From: Lacinutrix sp. Bg11-31
GTDB lineage: Bacteria > Bacteroidota > Bacteroidia > Flavobacteriales > Flavobacteriaceae
Length of the DNA: 64,000 bases
Reading direction: 5' to 3'
NCBI RefSeq assembly: GCF_002831665.1
Contig: NZ_CP025118.1
Span: forward strand, 1,240,001 to 1,304,000
Shown here: positions 1 to 8,030 of the stretch, piece after piece
Layout of the letters: each line of letters begins with the position of its first letter
Numbering within the stretch: the first letter of the stretch is position 1
Notes under the pieces: model-generated
Database searches by the model: none
What the model was told of the DNA's origin: nothing
The model's input: only the letters and a program-made list of their open reading frames with translations
Position numbers and translations under genes: made by a program

Positions 1-188
1 CTACTTTTAGGAAACCCGTTTAAACCAATTGTAGAAATCGTCATAGCATTAGTTTCATCTTCTGGAAAATGAATATCGATTTCGTTAAACCAAGTTCTAA
101 ATAACTCTATTGGGTTTTCTGGTGTGTCTTTAAGAAGTAATTCACTTTTCTCATAAGATCTTCTATAATTTCCTAAATCTTTTTCCAT
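1..188 (-). CDS. pdxH: Pyridoxamine 5'-phosphate oxidase, N-terminal part (cut by window edge)
   Basis: The enzyme oxidises pyridoxamine or pyridoxine 5'-phosphate to pyridoxal 5'-phosphate with FMN in the cytosol. The minus strand reads from an ATG at 188 to the window edge without a stop, giving about 62 residues that start MEKDLGNYRRSYEKSELL. The segment NPIELFRTWFNEI followed by AMTISTIGLNGFPKSR matches the family's conserved start (substrate-binding Y-E-x-x-L region, then the A-M-x-x-(S/T)-T-x-x-x-x-G-x-P-x-x-R strand that begins the FMN-binding barrel). About 150 further residues would lie outside the window. The identification is made by eye from this N-terminal part only. Confidence 0.88.
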   Translation of the reverse strand, partial: MEKDLGNYRRSYEKSELLLKDTPENPIELFRTWFNEIDIHFPEDETNAMTISTIGLNGFPKS

Positions 189-262
189 AGTGCAATTTAC
201 AAGAATAAAAAATCATCTTAAATAGTTTTAGCAAATTTAGAATCTAATTTTTAAATTAAATA

Positions 263-691
263 ATGAAATTTACATGCGCCATAGATATTAATGCAGTTAT
301 TAAAACCATTCAAAATACATTTTTTAATACTGAAGATATAAAACACTATCAAGATGGATTTTAGTCTAAAACACTAATTTGTGGCAATAAAGGTGAGAAA
401 GACGCTAAATAAAAATTAGTATTCAATAAACTAGAACTTATTGAAATCATTATAACAAACAATTTACCTAAAGAGTTTTTTTTTGCGCTTTACGAGCATA
501 AACATACTACAAATATTATGAAAATTAATTTTATGCCATTAGCAAACAATAAAATACGTTATACTTCTATAGTGGAATATACTAAGCCTAATTGACTTGT
601 AGTTAAACTGATAGCAAAAAGTTATCCTAGTCTGTTTAAAAAGTAAATAGAGAAATGATTGAAACAATTTAAAAACCATGTAGAATTGAGA
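263..691 (+). pseudogene. Decayed SRPBCC (START-like) family gene with five in-frame stops
   Basis: Read from the ATG at 263 in one frame, the sequence gives MKFTCAIDINAVIKTIQNTF, then HYQDGF-stop-SKTLICGNKGEKDAK-stop, then NNLPKEFFFALYEHKH, RYTSIVEYTKPN-stop, PSLFKK-stop, and LKQFKNHVE. This is the full-length pattern of a Flavobacteriaceae SRPBCC ligand-binding-fold protein of about 143 residues. Stops are at 362-364 (TAG), 410-412 (TAA), 593-595 (TGA), 644-646 (TAA) and 656-658 (TGA). No frameshift is needed to follow the protein end to end. Its ligand is unknown. The gene faces away from pdxH and lies just upstream of the unknown gene at 732. A dead gene is by far the likeliest reading. 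Confidence 0.8.
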
Positions 692-731
692 TTTAAATTG
701 ATATATTTATCAAGTACCAACAATCCCTTAA

Positions 732-1145
732 ATGCAATTTGAAAACTCTCAGATAAGTAAAAAGCTTTCATATACAGTTAAAGAATTACCTTTTGGTAAA
801 ATATATTTCTTTCCAAAGTTTATTCTTTCAGAAATAAATTATGGCATCCATTTAGATTGGAATAAAATAGAAAAACTAATAGAAATAGTCTTTTTACATT
901 ATGGGTTAAATTGTAAAATTGGCTATATCTCTAATAAAGTTAACTCTTACTCCTTTGAGCCTAACTTATGGGAAAAATTTTATGAAAATTACGATTTTAT
1001 TATTGCTAGTGTATCTGTATGTTATTCCCATATTAATTACATTAACGCAACTATTGAAAAACAATTTTCAAAGAAAAGTGTTAAAAGAGCAAGCAACATA
1101 GAAGACTCTATAAATTGGATTTCAAATTTAAATGAGTTTAATTAA
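732..1145 (+). CDS. Conserved hypothetical protein, possibly STAS/SpoIIAA-like
   Basis: This is a 137-residue soluble protein without a signal peptide or membrane segment. Motifs visible are GKIYFFPKFILSEINYGIH near residue 25, GYISNKVNSYSFEP near 64 and DFIIASVSVCYSHINYINAT near 87. The pattern of strands and helices, with a fixed G-Y-I-S-N and S-Y-S-x-x-P, is one I have seen in uncharacterised Flavobacteriaceae proteins encoded beside ribonuclease Z. A regulator-type STAS-like fold is possible but not shown. It converges on rnz, from which it is separated by about 55 bp containing a run of 15 A. The ATG at 732 is the first start after the decayed SRPBCC gene. Confidence 0.7.
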   Translation: MQFENSQISKKLSYTVKELPFGKIYFFPKFILSEINYGIHLDWNKIEKLIEIVFLHYGLNCKIGYISNKVNSYSFEPNLWEKFYENYDFIIASVSVCYSHINYINATIEKQFSKKSVKRASNIEDSINWISNLNEFN

Positions 1146-1199
1146 TTATTAAAAAAAAAAAAAAATACGCGATACGGTATAATTAAAAGAATTTCTATC

Positions 1200-2105
1200 T
1201 TAAAATTCAAAAACCTTACCATCGTCTGCAAGTTCTACGTTTTCAAAATACTCTTGAGCTTCCGTTTTAAAGACGTTTAAATCGTCGTAGCGGGTAGAAT
1301 AGTGTCCAAGTAACAAAGTGCCAACATTAGCTTGCTTAGCAATACTTCCTGCTTCTTTTGCTGTACTGTGTTTTGTTTTAAGTGCCAAATGTGCGTGCTG
1401 CTCTAAAAAAGTAGATTCATGATATAACACATCTACATCTTTAATTATAGGTACAATATCTTCTTTATAAGCAGTGTCACTACAAAAAGCATAGCTTTTA
1501 GGTTTTTCTGGTGGAAATGTTACTGTTTCGTTTTTTATGAGTTGCCCATCGTTATTTTCAACATCAGAGCCTTGCTTTAACTTTCTATAGTAAGCAACAT
1601 TAATATTTGCATTTAAGACAGCATTCATATCTAACTTACGCTCTCCTTCTTTTTCTTTAAATAAGAAACCATTAGTATAAACACGATGGTCTAAAGGAAT
1701 GGTATGTACTTCTACTTTATCATCTTCAAAAATTAATTCTGAAAATTTACTAGTTAGCTCATGAAAGTAAAGGTTGTAATTTGTCCATGAATTTGCCAAT
1801 TTCATTTGTAACGTTACTACTTCTTTTAAGCCTTTTGGAGCATGAATATGCAAATCTACTTCACGTGTTAATAATCGCATAGTTGAGATTAAACCCACTA
1901 AACCAAAAAAATGATCACCATGCAGATGAGAAATAAAAATATGCTTAATACGATTAAACTTTATCTTATGTCTACGTAATTCTACCTGTGTTCCTTCTCC
2001 ACAGTCAATTAAAAATACATGGTTATTAATTTCTAATACTTGCGCTGTAGGATTTGTAAACGTTCGTGGTGTTGCGCTATAGCAACCTAAGATATTTAAT
2101 TTCAA
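1200..2105 (-). CDS. rnz: Ribonuclease Z (tRNase Z)
   Basis: This is a zinc-dependent endonuclease of the metallo-beta-lactamase fold that removes 3' trailers from tRNA precursors lacking encoded CCA. The 301 residues match the usual short bacterial form. The zinc motif H-x-H-x-D-H is at residues 60-65 (SHLHGDHFFGL), followed by the family's substrate region. Later metal ligands are visible in FCSDTAYKED and in the C-terminal LLGHYSTRY. The N-terminal LGCYSATPR (the G-x-x-x-A-x-P element) and LIDCGEGTQ are typical. The gene follows the 110-residue protein at 2183-2515 in the same direction, 77 bp apart, with a hairpin between. It is probably the last gene of the pyrR-pyrB unit. Confidence 0.93.
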   Translation of the reverse strand: MKLNILGCYSATPRTFTNPTAQVLEINNHVFLIDCGEGTQVELRRHKIKFNRIKHIFISHLHGDHFFGLVGLISTMRLLTREVDLHIHAPKGLKEVVTLQMKLANSWTNYNLYFHELTSKFSELIFEDDKVEVHTIPLDHRVYTNGFLFKEKEGERKLDMNAVLNANINVAYYRKLKQGSDVENNDGQLIKNETVTFPPEKPKSYAFCSDTAYKEDIVPIIKDVDVLYHESTFLEQHAHLALKTKHSTAKEAGSIAKQANVGTLLLGHYSTRYDDLNVFKTEAQEYFENVELADDGKVFEF

Positions 2106-2124
2106 TGTTGTGAAGTTGTTTCGT

Positions 2125-2176
2125 TGTTTGTTGTGGAGTAGATTCTACTTAACGAAGCACTACTCCACTCCACAAC
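2125..2176 (-). repeat. Imperfect inverted repeat between the STAS-like gene and rnz
   Basis: The arms are about 2130-2141 (TTGTGGAGTAG core) and 2160-2176 (CTACTCCACTCCACAAC). They pair perfectly except for a 5-nt duplication (GGAGT) in one arm. On the minus transcript this forms a strong hairpin just before the rnz start codon, without a following U run. It may be an mRNA processing or stability site, or an intergenic palindrome. The function is not known. Confidence 0.5.
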
Positions 2177-2182
2177 ATTTTT

Positions 2183-2515
2183 TTAAATACCTAAATCGCG
2201 TTCCATTACTTCCATTTCAATAATATCGAAAGCTTCTTTAACGGTTGGTACAACTATAATTTCATCCGGAGTTTCGTCTGCACTCATTGCATTTGTAACC
2301 ACTACAAACGAATGTTTTGCTGCACGATGTTTTTTTGAAAGACGTAAAAACTCATTAATATTTTGTAAAGTTATTTTTCCTAAAGAAGATAATTTAATGA
2401 TAATGTTATGTTTTTCAAATTTTGGATAAAGTGCTTCTATCTTCTTTACTAATTCTATAATAGTAGCTTTTTCCTGTGTAATTATCGACGTGTTTTCCTC
2501 TTGATCTATTATCAT
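2183..2515 (-). CDS. Small STAS-like conserved hypothetical protein
   Basis: This is a 110-residue cytosolic protein with alternating strand-helix pattern. It shows an N-terminal strand (TSIITQEKATI), a helix, a central IIIKLSSLGKITLQNINEFLRLS, then HSFVVVTNAMSADETPDEIIVVPTVKEAFDIIEMEVMERDLGI split between a strand and the C-terminal helix. The layout resembles STAS/anti-sigma-antagonist-like folds, and such proteins are often found beside rnz in Flavobacteriaceae. No catalytic motif is visible. The stop is 3 bp upstream of no other gene but the start lies 3 bp after the pyrB stop, so it is almost certainly co-transcribed with pyrB. Confidence 0.72.
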   Translation of the reverse strand: MIIDQEENTSIITQEKATIIELVKKIEALYPKFEKHNIIIKLSSLGKITLQNINEFLRLSKKHRAAKHSFVVVTNAMSADETPDEIIVVPTVKEAFDIIEMEVMERDLGI

Positions 2516-2518
2516 AAT

Positions 2519-3448
2519 TTATTGTTTTATTTTTGAAGCTAATAAATATATTACTGCCATCCTAACTGCTACTCCATTTTGTACTTGATCTAAAATAATA
2601 GCTTGCTTAGAATCTGCAACATCACTTGTAATCTCAACACCTCTATTAATTGGTCCTGGATGCATGATGGTAATTTCTTTATCTAAAGAATCTAGTAATG
2701 CTTTATTAACTCCAAATTGTTGTGTATATTCTCTTGTAGATGGGAAATAACTAATATCCATACGCTCGTTTTGAACGCGTAACATATTTGCTACATCACA
2801 CCATTGTAATGCTTTGCGTAAGTTCGTTTCTACTTTAACGCCTAATTGGTCTATATATTTTGGCAATAAAGTTTTTGGTCCGCAAACCATAACATTAGCA
2901 CCTTGTAATTTTAAAGCGTAGATATTTGATAATGCAACGCGACTGTGTAAAATATCTCCAACAATAACTACATTTTTTCCAGCAACATCTCCTAAACGCT
3001 CTCGTATAGAATAAGAATCTAAAAGTGCTTGTGTAGGATGCTCGTGTGCTCCATCTCCTGCATTAATAATATTAGCTTTTACATGTTTTGATAAAAACAC
3101 GCATGCACCAGGATTTGGGTGACGCATCACAACCATATCTACTTTCATAGATAATATATTGTTTACTGTATCTATTAAAGTTTCTCCTTTTTTAACTGAT
3201 GATTGTCCTGCTGAGAAATTAATAACATCTGCAGATAGACGTTTTTCGGCTAATTCGAAAGATAATTTTGTTCTAGTAGAGTTTTCGAAAAATAAGTTAG
3301 CAATAGTAATATCTCTAAGCGAAGGCACTTTTTTAATTGGCCTATTAATCACTTTTTTAAAATGATCTGCTGTTTCAAAAATAAGTTGAATATCTTTTTC
3401 TTGAAGGTTTTTAATTCCTAATAAGTGATTGACACTTAATTCGCTCAT
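2519..3448 (-). CDS. pyrB: Aspartate carbamoyltransferase catalytic subunit
   Basis: The enzyme condenses carbamoyl phosphate with aspartate to give carbamoyl aspartate, the committed step of pyrimidine synthesis. Carbamoyl phosphate residues are seen in NLFFENSTRTKLSFELAEK (the S-T-R-T loop), HPTQALLDSYSI and the C-terminal HPGPINRGVEITSDVAD. About 309 residues is the family's length. I start at the ATG at 3448 (MSELSVNHLLGI). An upstream ATG at 3466 would add MTKEKN, but it lies inside a palindromic repeat and has no conserved sequence. The leader AAAAGAGAAAAAT is A-rich, as expected in this phylum. No regulatory PyrI gene is nearby, and PyrR is encoded just upstream. Confidence 0.95.
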   Translation of the reverse strand: MSELSVNHLLGIKNLQEKDIQLIFETADHFKKVINRPIKKVPSLRDITIANLFFENSTRTKLSFELAEKRLSADVINFSAGQSSVKKGETLIDTVNNILSMKVDMVVMRHPNPGACVFLSKHVKANIINAGDGAHEHPTQALLDSYSIRERLGDVAGKNVVIVGDILHSRVALSNIYALKLQGANVMVCGPKTLLPKYIDQLGVKVETNLRKALQWCDVANMLRVQNERMDISYFPSTREYTQQFGVNKALLDSLDKEITIMHPGPINRGVEITSDVADSKQAIILDQVQNGVAVRMAVIYLLASKIKQ

Positions 3449-3460
3449 ATTTTTCTCTTT

Positions 3461-3532
3461 TGTCATACCTGCGAAAGCAGGAATCTATTTCTTTATTCTT
3501 TATTGTGGATTCCTACCTACGCAGGAATGACA
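3461..3532. repeat. Palindromic intergenic repeat between pyrR and pyrB
   Basis: The outer arms are 3461-3485 and 3508-3532, and begin TGTCATACCTGCGAAAGCAG and TGTCATTCCTGCGTAGGTAG when both are read inward. The first arm itself holds a CCTGC-GAAA-GCAGG hairpin. The nested-palindrome form is that of dispersed repeats I have seen scattered in Flavobacteriaceae intergenic regions. It sits between pyrR and the pyrB start, so it must be transcribed if the two genes form one unit. Confidence 0.7.
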
Positions 3533-3590
3533 AATTTTATTCATAATTATAAGTACTTCAATTACTCTATATGTAAACCGTATAGCGAAA

Positions 3591-4130
3591 CTAACTATTT
3601 ACTAAATAAACAGCATCTTCTCCATCATTCTCTTTCCAGCTTACCTTTACCTTTTCTTCGTTTATAGCATCTACTTGTCTGCCTCTATAATTTGGCTGTA
3701 TTGGTAAATGTCTACTAAAACGTCTATCTATTAAAGTTAATAATTCTATTTCATTTGGTCTTCCAAAAGATTGTATTGCTGTTAATGCAGCACGAATACT
3801 TCGTCCTGTATATAAAACATCGTCAATAAAAACAACATTTTTATCTTCAACTATAAAATCTATTTCTGTAGAATTGGCTTCGTGTATTTTATCGCCTCGT
3901 CTAAAATCGTCGCGATAAAAAGTAATATCTAATTGTCCTAATTGTAAGTCTTTAATCTTGTATTCGGCTCTTAGCATTTCGGCTAAACGATTAGCTAAAT
4001 ACTTGCCTCTTGGTTGGATGCCTATTAAAACGGTATTAGAAAAGTCTTTGTGGTTTTCAATTAATTGGCAAGCCAATCTATGAAGAATGATGTTAATAGT
4101 GGTTGCATTAAGTAGCACTTTCTGACTCAT
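3591..4130 (-). CDS. pyrR: Bifunctional pyr operon regulator / uracil phosphoribosyltransferase
   Basis: PyrR binds uridine nucleotides and pyr mRNA in Firmicutes, and has uracil phosphoribosyltransferase activity. At 179 residues it has the family length. The PRPP-binding motif VVFIDDVLYTGRSIRAALTA is at about residues 98-117, preceded by LIGIQPRGKYLANRLAE and DITFYRDDFRR. The C-terminal LTLIDRRFSRHLPIQP completes the fold. It is upstream of pyrB in the same direction, with about 140 bp between them occupied by a palindromic repeat. Whether it attenuates transcription in this organism cannot be read from the sequence. I see no clear PyrR-binding loop. Confidence 0.93.
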   Translation of the reverse strand: MSQKVLLNATTINIILHRLACQLIENHKDFSNTVLIGIQPRGKYLANRLAEMLRAEYKIKDLQLGQLDITFYRDDFRRGDKIHEANSTEIDFIVEDKNVVFIDDVLYTGRSIRAALTAIQSFGRPNEIELLTLIDRRFSRHLPIQPNYRGRQVDAINEEKVKVSWKENDGEDAVYLVNS

Positions 4131-4210
4131 ATACGCTGTGATGGTATTTGAAGAACAAAGTTAGGTTAAATTATTTGAAGTAGAAAGCTAAATTGGTAAA
4201 TGAAAAATTA

Positions 4211-4309
4211 TTGTCAGTTCGAGTGATGTAACGAAGGAACATTGTATCGAGAACTAATTAACTTCTCGATACAATTTTCTCATACTTCAAAAATCACTCG
4301 AAGTGACAA
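4211..4309. repeat. Palindromic intergenic repeat, second family
   Basis: The outer arms are 4211-4227 (TTGTCAGTTCGAGTGAT) and 4293-4309, which match as inverted repeats in 16 of 17 positions. Inner arms ATTGTATCGAGAA (4241-4253) and TTCTCGATACAAT (4263-4275) pair perfectly. It lies between the pyrR start and the rpsA terminator and differs in sequence from the repeat at 3461-3532. Confidence 0.7.
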
Positions 4310-4313
4310 CTAA

Positions 4314-4343
4314 ACAAAAAAAAGCCTCTCGTTTCCGAGAGGC
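4314..4343 (-). terminator. Rho-independent terminator of rpsA
   Basis: The stem GCCTCTCG/CGAGAGGC (4324-4331 with 4336-4343) has a 4-nt loop. On the minus strand it is followed by eight U. It lies about 50 bp beyond the rpsA stop codon. Confidence 0.88.
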
Positions 4344-4396
4344 TTTTAAATATTAAATAAATGGATTCCGCATCAAGTACGGAATAACAAAAAAGA

Positions 4397-6241
4397 TTAA
4401 ACTTTTCCGTCTAATTTATCTTTAAGAGCTTGTAAAGCTTCATTTGCATCACCTAAAGTTGGTTTAGATTCAGCAGCTTGAGATACTTGTTTAGCTTGTG
4501 CAGCTTTAACATTTGCCATCTCTTCTTCTCTAAAGATTGCAGTATGCGAAGCAACTACTCTCTTAAACTCTTTGTTAAATTCTATAATTTTGAATTCAGC
4601 AGAATCACCTTTCTTCAATTTCTTACCATCTTCTTTTTCAAGGTGACGAGAAGGAACGAATGCTACGATATCTTCATTAAATTCAATTGTTGCACCTTTA
4701 TCTACAACTTCAGCAATTTCTGCAGTATGTGTAGAACCTAAAGCGAACTCAGTTTCGTATTTATCCCAAGGATTATCAGTTGTTTGTTTATGACCTAAAG
4801 ATAATTTACGTCCTTCAACATCTAACTCTAATACTACTACTTCTAAAGTATCACCTACGTTTGTAAACTCAGATGGATGCTTAATTTTCTTAGTCCAAGA
4901 TAAATCAGAGATATAAATTAATCCGTCGATACCTTCTTCTAATTCAACAAAAACACCAAAGTTTGTAAAGTTACGTACAATACCTTTGTGGTTTGAACCT
5001 ACAGGATATTTAGTTGTAATATCTGTCCATGGATCTTGCGATAATTGCTTGATACCTAATGACATTTTACGATCTTCTCTATCTAATGTTAATATTTGAG
5101 CATCGATTACATCACCAACTTTTACGAAATCGTTAGCCGAACGTAAGTGTGTAGACCAAGACATTTCAGAAACGTGAACTAAACCTTCAACACCTTCTGC
5201 AACTTCAATAAATGCACCGTAATCTGCGATTACAACTACTTTACCTTTTACTTTGTCTCCAACAGCTACAGTTTCACCTAATGCATCCCAAGGATGTTTA
5301 GATAATTGCTTAAGACCTAATTGGATTCTTGATTTGTTCTCATCAAAATCAAGGATTACAACATTTAATTTCTGATCTAACTCAACAATCTCATTTGGAT
5401 GGTTAATTCTTGACCAAGATAAATCTGTAATGTGAACTAAACCATCAACTCCACCAAGATCAATAAACACACCGTAAGAAGTAATATTCTTAACGATACC
5501 TTCTAATACTTGACCTTTTTCTAATTGACCGATAATTTCTTTTTTCTGTTCTTCAATATCAGCTTCAATAAGCGCTTTATGAGAAACTACTACGTTTTTG
5601 AATTCGTGGTTGATTTTCACAACTTTAAATTCCATAGTTTTATTTACGTATTGGTCGTAATCTCTAATTGGCTTAACGTCAATTTGAGAACCTGGTAAGA
5701 AAGCTTCGATTCCGAAAACGTCAACGATCATTCCACCTTTTGTTCTACACTTAACGAAACCATTAACGATTTCACCTGTATCGTGTGCATCATTTACACG
5801 ATCCCAAGCTTTGATTACACGTGCTTTTCTGTGAGATAATACTAATTGTCCTGTTGCGTCTTCACGAACATCGATTAATACTTCTACTTTGTCTCCAACT
5901 TTTAAATCTGGATTGTAACGAAATTCGTTTAAAGAAATAACACCTTCAGACTTTGCGTTAATGTCAATAATAACATCACGGTCAGACATGAAAACTACTT
6001 CTCCAGTTACAACCTCGTCATCTAAAGTGTCAACGAAATTTTCTGATACTAATTTTTCAAATTCTTTTAATTGAGAATCTTCAACTTCATCAATACCTTC
6101 TTGGTAATTGTGCCAGTTAAATTCTGCTAAGAATTTTTCAGGGTTTGCTTGTGCTTCAGATACTACTGGAGCTTCTTTTGTTACTGCTGCTGCTTCTTGA
6201 GCTTCTGCTGCAACTTCTGTTTGTTTTGCTTTTTCAGCCAT
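4397..6241 (-). CDS. rpsA: 30S ribosomal protein S1
   Basis: S1 binds mRNA on the small ribosomal subunit through repeated OB-fold S1 domains. The 614 residues carry an N-terminal Ala/Glu-rich tail (about 1-40) and six S1 domains at roughly 75-140, 155-225, 242-312, 328-398, 415-485 and 500-570. The motifs GVFIDLGGVDGLVHITDLSW, GAFIEVAEGVEGLVHVSEMS and GVFVELEEGIDGLIYISDLS mark domains 3-5, the best conserved. A degenerate tail of about 40 residues ends the protein. The gene stands alone, with a terminator downstream and a candidate promoter 175 bp upstream. In Bacteroidota S1 is notable because the ribosomes make little use of Shine-Dalgarno pairing. Confidence 0.97.
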   Translation of the reverse strand: MAEKAKQTEVAAEAQEAAAVTKEAPVVSEAQANPEKFLAEFNWHNYQEGIDEVEDSQLKEFEKLVSENFVDTLDDEVVTGEVVFMSDRDVIIDINAKSEGVISLNEFRYNPDLKVGDKVEVLIDVREDATGQLVLSHRKARVIKAWDRVNDAHDTGEIVNGFVKCRTKGGMIVDVFGIEAFLPGSQIDVKPIRDYDQYVNKTMEFKVVKINHEFKNVVVSHKALIEADIEEQKKEIIGQLEKGQVLEGIVKNITSYGVFIDLGGVDGLVHITDLSWSRINHPNEIVELDQKLNVVILDFDENKSRIQLGLKQLSKHPWDALGETVAVGDKVKGKVVVIADYGAFIEVAEGVEGLVHVSEMSWSTHLRSANDFVKVGDVIDAQILTLDREDRKMSLGIKQLSQDPWTDITTKYPVGSNHKGIVRNFTNFGVFVELEEGIDGLIYISDLSWTKKIKHPSEFTNVGDTLEVVVLELDVEGRKLSLGHKQTTDNPWDKYETEFALGSTHTAEIAEVVDKGATIEFNEDIVAFVPSRHLEKEDGKKLKKGDSAEFKIIEFNKEFKRVVASHTAIFREEEMANVKAAQAKQVSQAAESKPTLGDANEALQALKDKLDGKV

Positions 6242-6415
6242 TTAAAAAATAATTCTGCAATGCTTAATCGCATTTTTACTTGTGTAAAAACGCTATTACA
6301 TTTGCGTTGTATTCTGTACGTTATGGAAGATTCTAAAGCACTAACACACAGAAGTGTTATAAATAATTTGTTTTAATCCCTTTTTTATCTTTCCTAGAGG
6401 TGCTAAAAAGGAGTG

Positions 6416-6423
6416 CAAAAATA
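6416..6423 (-). promoter_or_regulatory. Candidate -7 element for rpsA
   Basis: On the minus strand this reads TATTTTTG, an exact match to the Bacteroidota TAnnTTTG element. It lies about 175 nt upstream of the rpsA start. The expected -33 position reads only TTAGG, so the match is partial. The rest of the 436-bp gap between rpsA and the divergent gene at 6678 shows a weak GATAGT...ACTATC dyad at 6603-6636 and no gene. Confidence 0.4.
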
Positions 6424-6677
6424 ATACTTTTTAATAATATTACCTAATACATATCTAAAAGTTTAAAAACACTGAATTTCAAGACTATAATGATTGTTAA
6501 TCGTGTACGTATTTTCTAATTCAGCCTCTAAGAGAATAGCTATTTACCGTTAAAGACGAGCACTTTATCTAATATACTGAACAACCAATCAATTAACAAA
6601 TTGAGATAGTTACTCTTTAACTGATTAATTACTATCTTTAGTACTGTAAGAATTAACATTAAAAACAACAAATAACT

Positions 6678-7055
6678 ATGGTAAGAGCAAAATATCAAGG
6701 TGTACTTGATTTAGGCGAAAAATTAAAGATTCAAAACGGAGACGTTTCTGAAGCTAATGGTGTTTTAACAGTAAAAGGTACTGCTGCAACACAATATGAA
6801 AAGAATTTACTTTGGGATGAAATTAAAGCTGCAGGTGGCGAAAACCCAAGTGATATCGTTGCAGATATTGCCGTTGCAGATACTAGCGTTTTTGCTAGAC
6901 ACACTGTAAAAAGTGGTGAAACTTTAGGAGCCATTGCAAAGCAATATTATGGAAGCGCTGGAAAATACAATAGTATTTTTAAAGCGAATACCGATATTTT
7001 AAAAAATCCAGATGTAATACACCCAAATCAAGAACTAATAATCCCGAATTTGTAG
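6678..7055 (+). CDS. BON and LysM domain protein (YgaU/Kbp-like)
   Basis: This is a 125-residue protein without signal peptide. Residues about 15-70 form a small BON-like alpha/beta unit (NGVLTVKGTAATQYEKNLLWD). Residues 75-124 are a LysM domain (HTVKSGETLGAIAKQYYGSA, then NPDVIHPNQELIIP). This order matches E. coli YgaU/Kbp, a cytosolic potassium-binding protein. That this protein binds potassium is an inference from the match. Homologs in Flavobacteriaceae are commonly stand-alone genes. It is divergent from rpsA and has its own terminator. Confidence 0.85.
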   Translation: MVRAKYQGVLDLGEKLKIQNGDVSEANGVLTVKGTAATQYEKNLLWDEIKAAGGENPSDIVADIAVADTSVFARHTVKSGETLGAIAKQYYGSAGKYNSIFKANTDILKNPDVIHPNQELIIPNL

Positions 7056-7085
7056 GTAGGGATTAATAGCGATTTCTTTTGAAAA

Positions 7086-7114
7086 GCGAGTTGACAATTG
7101 TTGACTCGCTTTTT
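7086..7114 (+). terminator. Terminator of the BON-LysM gene
   Basis: The arms GCGAGTTGACAA and TTGTTGACTCGC (7086-7109) pair along their whole length with two G-U pairs, and five T follow. It lies 30 bp after the stop codon. Confidence 0.75.
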
Positions 7115-7128
7115 GCTTGTTATATCTT

Positions 7129-7223
7129 GTCATTGCGAGGACGAAGGACATGGCAATCTGTTTAATAAAATTTCAATCATGAGATTACCACGCTTTTTTT
7201 CTAGTGAAAAGGCTCGTAATGAC
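7129..7223. repeat. Palindromic intergenic repeat, third family
   Basis: The outer arms GTCATTGCGAG (7129-7139) and CTCGTAATGAC (7213-7223) are inverted with one mismatch. Inner GGCAATCT (7152-7159) and AGATTACC (7182-7189) do the same. It lies between the BON-LysM terminator and the end of cmk. Confidence 0.65.
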
Positions 7224-7280
7224 GTGTGATTTTATATTTTTTAAATGTTGCAAACTGAATACTGAGACTGTAAACTAATT

Positions 7281-7976
7281 TTACTCTAAATCTTCAAAAG
7301 TCATTTCTACTAACTGAAGCACTTTTGCAAACTGCTCTTCTAAAGATAAATCGCTATTATCTATTTCTATAGCATCGTCTGCTTTACGTAGTGGAGAATC
7401 TTCTCTGTTAGAATCTATATAATCGCGTTCTTGTACGTTTTTTAAAACATCTTGATAACTTACATCGTCTCCTCTACCTATTAACTCATCGAAACGACGG
7501 GTTGCTCTTTTTTCTGCGGAAGCTATCATAAAAAGCTTAAGTTCAGCATATGGGAATACTACTGTGCCAATATCTCTGCCATCCATAACAACACCTTTAT
7601 CTTTTCCCATTTGTTGTTGCTGCTTTACCAATTGGTAACGCACTTCTGGTATTGCTGCTACTTTACTAACAAAACTTGAGACTTCAAGTGTTCTTATGTC
7701 GTGTTCTATATTTTCACCGTTTAAATAAACCTCAGCGAAACCTAAGTCTGGATTAAACTTAAAACTAATGTTTATCTCACCTAGTTTTTCTACTAATGCA
7801 TTAACGTTAAAGTGGTCTTTAGTAATAAAACCGTTGCGCATAGTAAATAAGGTTACTGCACGATACATTGCTCCTGTATCTACATATATGAAACCTAAAT
7901 GTTTAGCTAATTGTTTTGCTACTGTACTTTTTCCTGTGGATGAAAAACCGTCTATGGCTATTGTTATTTTTTGCAC
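7281..7976 (-). CDS. cmk: Cytidylate kinase
   Basis: The enzyme phosphorylates CMP and dCMP with ATP in the cytosol. The P-loop is at residues 9-18 (GFSSTGKSTV). YVDTGAMYRAVTLF, VVMDGRDIGTVVFP and the lid region EKRATRRFDELIGRGDDVSY followed by ERDYIDSNREDSPLRKADD are diagnostic for CMP kinase. The length of 231 residues is normal. It is the last gene of the lon-to-cmk run on the minus strand, separated from porQ by the HNH gene and palindromic DNA. Confidence 0.95.
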   Translation of the reverse strand: MQKITIAIDGFSSTGKSTVAKQLAKHLGFIYVDTGAMYRAVTLFTMRNGFITKDHFNVNALVEKLGEINISFKFNPDLGFAEVYLNGENIEHDIRTLEVSSFVSKVAAIPEVRYQLVKQQQQMGKDKGVVMDGRDIGTVVFPYAELKLFMIASAEKRATRRFDELIGRGDDVSYQDVLKNVQERDYIDSNREDSPLRKADDAIEIDNSDLSLEEQFAKVLQLVEMTFEDLE

Positions 7977-8030
7977 TAATTTGTTATTTTATTATTTGGG
8001 ATTGTTTTTAGGAGTTTCGTTTAATGTTTA

